DNA from: Diphasiastrum complanatum
Taxonomy: Eukaryota; Streptophyta; Lycopodiopsida; Lycopodiales; Lycopodiaceae
Assembly (NCBI GenBank): GCA_029204225.1
Contig: CM055104.1
Span: 38,802,527-38,866,526 of the forward strand
Length of the DNA stretch: 64,000 nucleotides
Direction of reading: 5' to 3'
The stretch's first letter is position 1. The number at the start of each line of letters is the position of its first letter. A program made the translations under genes and the position numbers. Under the pieces are notes generated by a model, which did no database searches, had not been told where the DNA came from, and saw nothing but the letters and a program-made list of their open reading frames with translations. Below are positions 11,345 through 23,975 of this stretch, in pieces.

Positions 11345-11856
11345 CTATAGGAGAAGTAGAAGCAACTGGTTTACGAGATTCTCCTTTAATAGGACGAGGC
11401 TGTTTCCTTTCCTCCCGGAGGTGGTGGGTAGATCTGTCCTGTCCAAAGGCAGATTCCTTGAGGTACTGGCGTTATCAATGTGAAGATTTGAATAACACGC
11501 CCGAAGCTGTTTGAGAATTATGAAATCCTTTGGCATGACAATAACACGCTTACCATGCATGGCTAGGATACATGAATCCTTAGAGAATTGGGCCAGATAA
11601 ACCTCTGCAGCACCTTGTAGGGCCTGCATGGTAGTAGCAGTGAATTTCACTTGTGACCCTAATGAAATTGTGACATTTCTAACAGATCGACTGAAAGAAG
11701 ATTTAGGAATCAATAATTCAGTTGATCTATGTAATCTCCTAATCTCTCTCATCCAAATCTGCTTTCGTCCCGACGATGACTAGTACTAGGGGGCACACAG
11801 GCAGAAGAGGGCTGAACTATTGTATGTTGGCGGGTTGTGGACTTGACATGGGCCAT
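11345..11856 (-). pseudogene. Histone H3-fold protein, CENH3-like, frameshifted
   Basis: The frame from 11752 to 11345 encodes a histone H3 fold in its first 84 residues: REIRRLHRSTELLI (helix alpha-N), SFSRSVRNVT (alpha-1), ALQGAAEVYLAQFSKDSCI (alpha-2) and AMHGKRVIVMPKDF (alpha-3 start). The words LLIP, the SF-R-VR-T pattern and KDF resemble centromeric H3 more than canonical H3, which has LLIRKLPFQRLVREIA and PKDIQLA. Loop 1 has the canonical length, which argues against a typical CENH3. A short upstream frame starting at 11856 (MAHVKSTTRQ, then SHRRDESRFG) resembles an H3 tail. It is one frame off the fold, and the RPGT-AL linker is missing at the break. After KQLR, where H3 would stop, the frame runs on for about 50 unrelated residues. 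The surroundings are repeats, so this is probably a decayed gene or a captured copy. Confidence 0.6.
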
Positions 11857-12049
11857 CATTATTAACAATGAAATAAGAAAAACTAACAAAAAACTGAACA
11901 TCGCTTTGGAGTGCAAACGATAAAAACCAAAAAACAAAAACTGAAGTGCGCGCTTGAAATCGATGTCGATCAATGGGATATCGCTCTCGAGCGTAGACAA
12001 TAAACAAAAAAAAAAAAATAGTGGGAGCACGCACAACCAATTTTTGAAA

Positions 12050-12185
12050 AAAATATAAGCGTGGATGATCCACATGTGAATAATCCACGTGAAAACCAAA
12101 GTTTCAACAATATCTAAGAATATGATGTAAAAATTCTCAAGTGCATGTTATCCACACATGGATAATTCACACACGTCAAAATTAA
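12050..12185. repeat. Cluster of short palindromes (GTGGATnATCCAC type)
   Basis: GTGGATGATCCAC, ATGTGAATAATCCACGTG, TTATCCACACATGGATAAT and TTCACACACGT occur within about 130 bp. The words also echo AATTCACACGTGTGAGAAT at about 10945, so they could be subterminal repeats of a DNA element that encloses the H3-like ORF, or operator-like sites. No exact ends were found. Confidence 0.4.
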
Positions 12186-14771
<2,586 letters not shown>

Positions 14772-15310
14772 TTGATTGAAAATCTTAGAAAACACTATTC
14801 TATAAGTTTCAAATGGTGTTGTATTAGATACAATTTAATGAATTGTAAATTATTTCACTCACCAATGGATCTAGGCCTGCATATGTCAAAGGACCAATGT
14901 CCCCAAACCAAGCAAGAAGAGGAGCAGATGAGAGATTATCCATATCGATCGATACTTGGATCTCTCATGTACGCAATGGTTTGTACAAGACCAGATATCT
15001 CTTTTGCTGTCAGCTCACTCAGCCAATATATGGCTAATCCTGGAATTACCCATTGGAAGACTCTTATTCGAGTCATGAGATATATTCGAGCTACCATGGA
15101 CCAGTGCATATGCTATGGAGATGTCAGCAACGACAATCTTCATCAGCTCAGTGGTTATTCTGATGCAAGCTGGGGAGGAGATGCAGACCATTGTAAGTCC
15201 ACATCTGGATTTACATTCTTCTTCAATGGCGGTCCTATATCATGGAACACTAAAAACAAATCAAATTGATTTAGAGACAAGACTAATCTACCAAATCTAG
15301 CCGCTGTCAA
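14772..15310 (+). pseudogene. Ty1/copia fragment: end of RT and start of RNase H
   Basis: One open frame holds the segment between the reverse transcriptase palm and RNase H: YRSILGSLMYAMVCTRPDIS, then MANPGITHWKTLIRVMRYIR, then the RNase H start GYSDASWGGDADHCKSTSGF and WNTKNKSN. It ends at a stop at 15267, and recognisable RNase H words stop shortly after it. The catalytic RT core, integrase and gag are absent. Confidence 0.85.
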
Positions 15311-15515
15311 ATTTTTGAGTCATTTTGTTATAATCGGGTAGTGATTCTAAAAAAATCCCTATTTAGAAGTGTCGATCGCTTGATCAAAGATCTTTTTCCA
15401 AGAAATCAGAAATTTGATTATTGTCAAATGATATAAATTTTATAGATCTGATCTGAGATAGGATTTGATTGAAATATCTAGATCCAATCTCATTGTTTGA
15501 TTGAATTGATTCACA

Positions 15516-15652
15516 ATGGACGTTCCACCAATAATTGTTAGAAGGTCACGTCGGTTACAGATTCCAAAGTATAATGGGTTATCTGATCCTGTTAGATTTT
15601 TCAGAATCTATTCTGAATCATGTGCACAAGATTGGGAAACGTTCGTCGGATA
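15516..15652 (+). pseudogene. N-terminal gag-like fragment of another LTR element
   Basis: An ATG-started frame of about 45 residues contains IPKYNGLSDPVRFFRIY, a wording typical of the start of gypsy gag proteins. It stops in the leader repeat that begins at 15639, which marks the junction to the next element. Confidence 0.45.
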
Positions 15653-15916
15653 GGTTCAAAGCTTCAAAAACCTTTGCTAGGATTTCTATAACCTATTTTC
15701 ACAGTACTAAGCAAGCCTGCAAAGTTTTGTTCAAAACTGATAAGTCAAACTAGTATTTTGTGTAATGGACCCTCCAAATTCACCTATAAGTAGGCTGAAT
15801 TCAATTCATTTCTCACTTGTGCTAGCGAAGCTCTTGCAGATTTTTCTCGTGACCCAAACTTTCTGCCAACTTTTTTCTGCCTTCTGATATACACTTGCAC
15901 TTATTGTCCAGTCACC
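15639..15916 (+). repeat. Leader/LTR-end repeat, copy 1
   Basis: The whole segment matches 20931-21215 (for example CACTTGTGCTAGCGAAGCTC in both) and is followed in both places by an ORF beginning MSSTDTSQSP. Copy 2 has a candidate LTR upstream, and copy 1 is cut off there. Whether the segment is the LTR end or an untranslated leader cannot be decided from the two copies. Confidence 0.75.
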
Positions 15917-16910
15917 ATGTCTTCTACTGACACTTCTCAGTCTCCGAAATACTCCGTTCATCGTGGTGTTCCAACTACAATGAACATCATGATGCTCCCT
16001 GGTGCAAGCATGGTCGCTCAATTGATGACCCTTGTCAGGCCCTTGCTCACGACAATGGAAATTTACGAGCAGGCCTTTTCTGAAAAAATCAACATGCATT
16101 TCATTATCATGGCCTTTAGCATGTGGACCGAGGCCAAGTCTAAGTTTTATGTCACTTTCCAGAATACCACACACAAGGTGCGTGTTACTGAAGCCGCCCT
16201 TTCCACCATAGGAATCACATCTGATAAGGAGCCATCTCCAAACCATAAGCACGCCAAAAACATGATCAGTCATTCATTGACACCTCAATCGAGTTCTATT
16301 GGACTCATGACGGGTATCTCCTAGACTCCATCCGAGATCCTGTCATCCAGCACCAGCTTCTGAACAACTTCCTGATGGTTGGCAACCTCAAGAAGGAACA
16401 AATTTCCTCACAAATCCTGCACCATCTTGTCGACTCCAACTACTAGATATGATCTAGCCCCCTCGAGACTTATAACAGGTATAAGACGGTTTTTGGAGAG
16501 TTGAAGAAGGCAATTAAGGAGAACACCAAGCAACAATTTGCGGCTGGCCCTCTCCTCTCTCTGTTGTCCGCCTCTTACATGGAGGACAAGCTTCGTGGGT
16601 TTGTTGCCAATTCCGTGCTATCTATTTATGAAAAAGCACCGGCAGAGTCATCTCACTAGGCATCTACCTCACATAGTCATTGTCGTGTACGCAGCGAGAT
16701 CGCTATTCCTGACTCGCCTCCCGCGTAACGTCGAAGGACTAGGCAGACATCTTCAGCTGCGCTTTTACCTCCCGTTGCTATCCGCATTGAACTACCTATT
16801 CCCCCCGCCTTTGATGCTTCCCTCGCCTCTGCTTCCTCACAAGGACAGTCTATGACCATTGGGGCTACCATTCCCATCACAGCTGCCCACCAGCTACAAC
16901 ACCTGTAAAT
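15917..16910 (+). pseudogene. Unknown retroelement ORF, copy 1 (frameshifted)
   Basis: The first 115 or so codons match the ORF at 21216: MSSTDTSQSP, then a segment ending in THKVRVTEAALSTIGI. A one-base shift near 16270 moves the frame; homology continues (GYLLDSI, HQLLNNFLMVGNLKKEQISS), and in-frame TAG codons follow at about 16446 and 16453. The tail (to about 16910) is proline- and serine-rich and differs from copy 2. The protein precedes a gypsy protease-integrase region, so it holds the place of gag or of an extra 5' ORF like those of Tat/Ogre elements. No zinc knuckle is seen. Confidence 0.6.
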
Positions 16911-19900
16911 TTGATAACCATCAAGCAAGGATCAATAGCTCAGAATAAACCAAGTGCACCCTTGATGGTGGTCACCAGAGCACAAAAGCAAAAAGAACCA
17001 GTAGTGGATCCAGTACCTGATGATTCTATACCATTGAACGATACACCAACAACATCGGGAGTCTATCCAAATTTTAATGCAGAAAAACAAAAATATCAAG
17101 ATATGAGACAGTGGATTAAACATCTGCAAGAAGAAGAGAAACTTGAAGCTGCTAAAGTAACAACTGAAGTTTGGTCTTCACCATTGCAGCCTCCAAGAAA
17201 TTTATGTACGGATATGAATGATCAATTACATCATCACGAAGAACCCTTCAAGATGACTGAACCGGAAGCACCGCATACAGAATTACTCATGAACATTTTG
17301 TCTAGCAAGATCAATATTTCATTGGGAGAGTTCCTAAAGTTGGTGCTAAAAGCAAAAGAAGTCTTAGCGCAAAAGTTAGCTCAAGAAGAACCAGAAGTCC
17401 ATTAGGAGCCGCTTTTTTGTGCTGGATTTGAAGAATCTAACGATGTACTCCATGTTGGAGCCGCTTGGAAAAGTGAACAAAAGAATATCACTTTGCCGAT
17501 ACAACATAGACAATTTTCTAAAGAAGCAGCCGTGATAGATGGCGGTTCAGGAGTTGACCTGATTTCTACAAAGCTATGTACAAAATGGGGCCTTACAAAG
17601 ATTAAGCCTGCTACTTTTGCTATTAAGCTAGCTGATCAAACGACAGTTCGTCCACGAGGAATGGTGGAAGATATACCTGTCAAGATTGCAGGAGTACAGT
17701 TCGTCATTACTTTCGTTGTGATGGACTTACCAAAAGCACCAAATGTCTATTGAGTTCTCTTAGGACGTCCATGGTTACGAGTTGCGCAAGTAATTCATAA
17801 CTGGGGTATCGGAAAAATCACTTTTGAAAATCGTGAACGTGCAGTTAAAGTTGATCCTACGACTTGGACTATCAAATCAGTGGTTTAAAAAGCGGATGAC
17901 GATTCATCAACAACGGATCACACTTGTGATCGACCAGAAAAAAAAATTGGGAGTTCACTACGATTCTCAAACGGATACTGTCAATTGGAACGAAGCTCTT
18001 GCAACAATTGATTGTATAGTAGGATATATGTGTCAACAAGATATTCAATCAGAGATGAGCGAGATTTCCTTATTAGATCGAACTTTGGATATGCCAATCA
18101 CGTTTCCACTAAATGTGTTGAATGTAGCCTAGATATCAACAGAACCTATACCAGATCCAATTGAGGATGATCTCATACCAGTGATCCATGTCTTAACTTA
18201 TGATGGCAATGCATAACTTACGGATGAACAGCTTCTACATCATATGGATCTGACCAAATTTGGAGTGAGTAATGTTCCTGATGAATCAACAATCAAATCG
18301 CCCAAAGCAGTTATATTGAAGGGAGACATGATCACAGGTTCGATAACGAAGAAACAAGCTAAGCAACATTATAATATGGTCCTGGAATGGGAAAATCCCC
18401 CTCAAAGTGCCACCTCTATTGGATAAAGGCAAAGGAAAAGTCAAGAATGATTCTTCAAGTCAGATTTTTAGCAAGACATCATCGTCTAGGAAGTCTTCGC
18501 CTGTGAAGAAAGATTTATCATCTCGAAAGTCATCACCTCCACAATCAATTCCTGCTAAGAAGGCTAAACGAAGATCCAAGACCAGTCCTTTCGAAAAAGA
18601 ACAAGCAAATGTAGTCCAACATGATATGCCAGAGCATTTTAAACGTTATACACTGGATGATGTGGTTATCATGTTACCTAAAGCACATCCTGAACCTGAA
18701 GAACACATGCCGGAATCTAAAGAGGTTTACGATGGCCTAGCTAGGATGCAGCCAATAAATCTTGCCGAACCAGGAGAACCAGAAAAGATTGTACAAGTGG
18801 GATCACAACTTACTCCTGAACAGTATCAAGCACTCTGTTTATTACTTATTAAGTATCAAAATTGCTTTGCATGGACTTATCAAGATTTGAAGGGTATTCC
18901 GACATCAGTGATTGAACATACCATACCTTTAGTACCTGATGCAGTACCAAAGGGTACAAAGTTCTATCGCTGTAATTCTAATGTGGCAGATCTGATAAAG
19001 AAAGAATTTTAGAGATTGCTTGATGCCGATTTCATTTATGAGATCGAGCATACCGAATGTATTTCACCGATTGTCATTGTTCCTACGATGTTGAGTACCT
19101 GATGCTAGGACAACTGAATGACTCTTTGACAAAAGTACAGAAAAGACAATTGATTCATAAGGCTCAAACTTATCAATTAATTGTAGGGCAATTGTATCAT
19201 CGTGGATCAAATAATATTTTACGAAGATGTGTTTTATCGCATGAAGTACCAGATTTAATCATGTTTTCACATGATGGCATGGGTGGAGGACACTTCTCTA
19301 CAGATATTACTGTTCGCAAACTTTTACAATCTGGATGTTGGTGGCGTACGCTTCATAAGGACACAGAAAATTTTATTCAGACATGTGATGTCTGCCAGCG
19401 AGCACGACGGCCTACTCGACAGAATTATGAACTCTTACATCCGGTTTTATCGCAAGCACCATTTCAAAAATGGGGACTGGATTATGTTGGTCCTATTCAT
19501 CCTGCTGCGCAAGGATCTCGGACCCAATACATTCTTGTCGCAACTGATTATATGACCAAGTGGGTTGAAGCCAAAGCTGTCAAAGTGGCTGATGCGAAAT
19601 CTACGATCAAGTTTCTATATGAAAATATCAGATTTGGATGTCCGATCGAAATTGTCAGTGATCGGGATACACACTTTGTTAATCAAACAATAAAGTGTTT
19701 ACTGGGAGATTTTTCTGTTATACATAGATTTAGTACTCCTTATTATCCCAGAGGGAATGGCCAAGCTGAATCTTCTAATAAGATTCTCTGCACCATTATG
19801 ACAAAGACAGTTGAAGCGAGTCGGTCTGATTGGGAACATAAACTGTATGCAGCATTATGGGCATTCAGAACCGCTTACAAAAATAGTACAAATCAAACAC

Positions 19901-20335
19901 CTTTCAACTGGTTTATGGTCAAGATGCTGTTATGCCAATTGAATTTTTAATCCCATCTTTACGCATAGCAGCAACAGAACGATTAAATGATGATATGTCT
20001 TTACAACTCCGTCATGAAGCGTTGCACAAATTATGTGAAACCCGATTGATGGCAGTTCATGCCTTAGCAGCAAAGAAAGCCCGTCGCAAGGCATGGCACG
20101 ATCGTCGATTGCACAAGAAAGATCTGGAAGCAGGAGATCTTGCATTGATGTACAAAACCAAGCTGATCAAGGATAAGTTGAAGTTTACCGAGGAAGGCCC
20201 GTATAAAGTGAAGGAAATCTTGAACTATGGCGCAATAATTTTTGAGCACTTGGGATGGAAAATGACTTGATACTCTGGTAAATGGCAGTCGATTACGCAA
20301 GTTTTGGCAGTCTGCTCCGCCAGTTCAGCAAGCCT
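16911..20335 (+). pseudogene. Ty3/gypsy polyprotein remnant: protease and integrase, RT deleted
   Basis: Consecutive frames give a charged linker (16911-17403), a retropepsin with AVIDGGSGVDLIS (17493-17753) and LLGRPWLRVAQ just after, and a linker leading to the RT N-terminus (18407-19012, CFAWTYQDLKGI and VIEHTIPLVP). From there the sequence jumps at about 19090 straight into the integrase zinc-binding domain. In that frame (19057-19950) are LIHKAQTYQLIVGQLYHRG, CDVCQRAR, the core segment WGLDYVGPIHPAAQG, VSDRDTHFVN and TPYYPRGNGQAESSNKIL. A last frame (19932-20335) holds the integrase C-terminus (VHALAAKKARRKAWHDRR). The RT palm and RNase H are missing, so the copy could not move on its own. 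Confidence 0.85.
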
Positions 20336-20454
20336 AATCTCAATATATTTTAATTTTATTTGTTTTTCAATTTTTTGTTTTTAGTATTTAATTTGCTGAC
20401 TATTTTGGAAAAAGACAGTTACAAAAAAAATAAAAAATAAAATAAGGAAAGACT

Positions 20455-20872
20455 GATGAGCAAAAGTCAAGAAGTCATCAGCATAGGAAAAAGGAAGCAC
20501 AAAATTTTTGATGGAAAATGCCTTAGAAAACCACTATTTTGGGCAGATTTGGCCAATACAGTATCAGAAACCTTCGCTGAGCTCTCAGACTGTACATCCA
20601 CCCGTGATTTATCTAAATTGAGGCTGTGTATGCTTTGTGCATGTGCCTTTAGAAACTAGGAAGAAGAAAGATCCTAGTGCTATAAAAGGAATTTTTCCTG
20701 ACAAGAGAAAATTCAATTTTTGAGTTAGGCAAATGTTTAGTGATATGCCATTTTGGGAACCTTCACCGAGCATCATAACCTCATTATGAACCTTCGCCAA
20801 CCTGCTAGATGATCTTAAAATGTCAAAATTAGGTTGTCCATAGGTTCAGGTTGTGAAAAAATGCATTTATGA
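20455..20872 (+). repeat. Candidate LTR shared by two tandem units
   Basis: Starts TGATGAGCAAAAG after a purine-rich stretch, carries a TATA-like GCTATAAAAGGAA at about 20679 and may end at TTATGACA near 20872. It lies between the gypsy integrase of unit 1 and the leader and ORF of unit 2, where a shared LTR of a head-to-tail pair would be. No second full copy is in the window, so the borders are tentative. Confidence 0.45.
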
Positions 20873-20930
20873 CAGTACCTGGGCGAAAGACCATCCTGGG
20901 CGAAGGTTCATCCTTCGTCAGCCCTAGAAA

Positions 20931-21215
20931 ACGTTCGCCTGATAGGTTCAGATCCCTAGAAACCTTCGTCGAGATTTTTATAGCCTATTTTTATAGTACT
21001 GCAGATGCCTGCAAATTTTTGTTCAGAACTGATCAGCCAAACTACTATTCAGTGTAATGGACCCACCAAATTCACCTATAAGTTGGCTGAATTTGATTCA
21101 TTCCTCACTTGTGCTAGCGAAGCTCTTGCAAATTTTTCTTGCAACCAAAGCCTTCCAAAATTCCTGTATTGCCTTCTGATACACTTTCACGCGTTATAAT
21201 TTCTTTCTGATCATC
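20931..21215 (+). repeat. Leader/LTR-end repeat, copy 2
   Basis: Direct repeat of 15639-15916, ending directly before the unknown ORF of unit 2. Confidence 0.75.
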
Positions 21216-22970
21216 ATGTCTTCTACTGATACTTCCCAGTCTCCGCGCTATACTATCCATCGTGATGTCCCATCTGCAACGAACATCATGATTCTTCCTA
21301 GCACAAGCATGGTCACTCAGTGGATGGCCCTTGCGGAGCCTCTACTCACTACAATGGGTATTCATGAGAGAGCCTTTTTGGGTCGTATCAATATGAATTT
21401 CATCACTCTTGCCTTTAGTTTGTGGAAGAAAGAGAAATCCAAATTCTGTATCACTTTTCGGGGAGCCACACACAAGGTGCGCGTCACTGAGGCCGCACTT
21501 GCAGCTTTAGGAATATCATCTAGTGTGCAGGCCTCACCCAATCACAAGCACGCCAAATAGGCCATCAAGCCATTTATTGACCTCACCAACGATCTACACT
21601 GGACTAATGATGGCTACCTTCTGGAAGCCATCACTGAGCCTTCCATCCACGCAGCTGCCTAGCTATTGAATAATTTCCTGATGGTTGGCAACGTCAGAAA
21701 AGACCGCATCACATCTCAAATCCTTCACAGGATAGTGGAGTCCCACACTAAGTTGGCCAAATAGATGGCCGAACAAGATCGCACATGGCTTCAAGGTGAA
21801 TTGGATGTGACCACCCTTGAGCGTGATGCCTATCTGCAAACTCAAATACCCGATCATCCGGTCACACCGACGAAGATTGCGTATTTATTCAAGAAAGTGG
21901 AAATATACAAAGTGGCCCTTTAGGAATTCCAAGGCCGCTTTGATAGGTTCAAAGGAGCAGCTTCAACCGAGTTGACAAAGGCAAAAGAGACCATCACTGC
22001 CTATGAAAAAGCAGCCACTCAAGTGTTGGAACCTGGACCACAAATCCCCGTCCCGATCATGTCGCATTTATCTCCTTTGTGCCAAGAAGCTATACAAATG
22101 GATACATGGATTGATTCGAGCATGGACCAGGGGGGAGCTCCAGATCTAGCAGATCAACCGCCAACCATACCAGCAGTATAAGCGAGTCCATCCTCATCAA
22201 GGACAAGACATTTATTCAGAAGGCCCATCAGTGTCGAGGACCAGATCCAGACCTTCTTAAAGCAACATCCGCATGAGTCCTTGCGTGGTGGATGGGTTTT
22301 GGAATTTAAGACCTCTGAGATCGAGGCCGGCAAAGAATTGGACAGAATACTTGCACTAGGAGAGCAGCCGGCATGGAGAATCACGATTTTTGAGAAAACT
22401 CTTTATGTCGCCAGCCCTCGCCAGTTGCGGGTAGATCCTTATTACGTGCCAATGCCACGAAGACATAAATGGAAAGATTTGGGATTGGCTATGGACAAAA
22501 TCACCATCCATACGTCTAATTGGCCAATCATCCATCAGCCTTATAGCTGGAACATTACAGTGGACTTCCACCGTGTCTTACAAGCATATCAGAGAGAGTA
22601 TGTCCACTCTCCGGATCCAACGGTGCGACAATCGACAATGTTTGTTAAAGATCTAACTCTGTTGGCGTCAGTGGCAACCAAATGGGACGATTGCCTTCCT
22701 ACCCTAGCATTCGATCCAAATAAGCCGATGGCCTCAGAGCAAATCAAAGATCAGCTGCCAATTGCTCGACTGTATTTCCGCGCAACTATGATGGGAGGCT
22801 CTTGGGAATCCCGCTTCACCTCATGGACAACTTCCAAGTGGATTGACGGAGCCCACCGTTGTTTCCTGCCACACAACTTGGATCTCAATACTGCACGCCT
22901 TGACTTTATGGAGAAGGTGCAGTATCATTTAATTAAGATTCGGCGCAAAGCCAATAAAAGTCCCCAATAA
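21216..22970 (+). pseudogene. Unknown 584-codon retroelement ORF, copy 2, five nonsense codons
   Basis: One reading frame runs from ATG 21216 to TAA 22968-22970 without any indel. It is broken only by TAG at 21558, 21660, 21762 and 21921 and TAA at 22179. Each is one C-to-T change from a glutamine codon, and copy 1 still has CAG (in HQLLNNFLMV) where the second TAG stands. The N-terminal 115 residues match copy 1. The middle is helical and charged, and the C-terminal 230 residues (from 22281) are rich in W, Y and R (for example RRHKWKDLGLAMDKI and WESRFTSWTTSKWIDGAHR). I recognise no domain, no zinc knuckle and no protease or polymerase. It ends 50 bp before a purine tract and LTR start at 23021. 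Confidence 0.65.
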
Positions 22971-23008
22971 CTGCATATTGTAGGTGTCATGGGACTGCCA
23001 CCAGTTTT

Positions 23009-23020
23009 GGTGGGGGATAC
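23009..23020 (+). other. Polypurine-tract-like sequence before an LTR
   Basis: GGTGGGGGATAC lies immediately before the TGTTGG start of the 23021 LTR. It could mark the 3' end of the unit with the 584-codon ORF, in which case this LTR joins two units, or it could be chance next to a copia insertion. Confidence 0.4.
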
Positions 23021-23963
23021 TGTTGGAGGGTTTGCGGATCCCAAGACCACCCTAACCCTAGTTAATAAGTGAGAGGGATTTGGCACCTTGCGTGTGTAAG
23101 TCCAACCCGATGATCACATAGTTATTTGATTGATTATTAAAAGTTAATAAAGGACTTTAGGCCTTTTTGTGGGACTTTTAATGTCGCAGGGCCTAAATGT
23201 CAAGTTAGTGAATAAAGTTGGGTTTCCCTCCAATTTTGATGGTCCCCACACTTTTTTAAATATGAATAAAAAGAGAGGCAAGACTGGACCAATAGGATTC
23301 AGAGGCCAGAGTCTTCCTCTCTACTATAAAGTGGGACCAATTCGAGTTGCTCCTGATGTTCATTTCCTCATTTCAATAAAGCAGATTGGTTCTCTTTAGA
23401 AATGGATTGATGAATGTCTTGCTCTTCCTCTCTTCTCCTCCATTTATCATGCTTTCTTTGGTATTTGCTAATTGTTGGATTTGATCATTATTGGGATTGC
23501 TATTTCTTATGCTTTGGTGAGAGAGAAAACGAGAGAGAGAAGAGTAAGTTTCTATCATTGTTGTGTATTAGGGTTAATGGAAATACGGTTAATGGATGTA
23601 GTGTTAATGCTTAGTGTTAATGGATATAGTGTTAGATCCTCCATTCATGTTGAAATCTGAACTATACTATTGCTCTCATGGGAACGAACCTACGCGTGAC
23701 AACTAACTCCGTCTCTTTGATGCTAGATTGATTGGATCTTGGATTCAGGTTAGGCAAGGAAAGAAACCCACTACATAGCCATTGTATGGACAACAACAAC
23801 AATTATCATACTTATGCTATTTTTTCAAGATCTAATTGGGTTTACATCTTCTATGTGTAGTAGATATTAGATTTCTACATTGTTAATGATGCTAAATGTG
23901 CTATCTTTTGTAACCAAAGATCAAAGGGCTTAATTAGATCTTAGTGATATGATTTTCTTCACA
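23021..23963 (+). repeat. LTR, 943 bp, 5' of the copia element
   Basis: Begins TGTTGGAGGG and ends TTCTTCACA directly before a primer-binding site. It holds a TATA box (ACTATAAAGTGGG at about 23323) and an AATAAA signal at 23375-23380, the order expected of U3-R-U5. The copia 3' LTR is not present, because the element is cut at about 28566. Confidence 0.75.
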
Positions 23964-23975
23964 TGGTATCAGAGG
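23964..23975 (+). other. Primer-binding site, initiator tRNA-Met type
   Basis: TGGTATCAGAGG abuts the LTR end. TGGTATCAGAGC is the usual plant site for priming by the 3' end of initiator tRNA-Met. Confidence 0.85.

Noticed and set aside
15806-16273. 155-codon minus-strand frame
   Set aside because: Antisense to the MSSTDTSQSP ORF, which is supported by a second copy.
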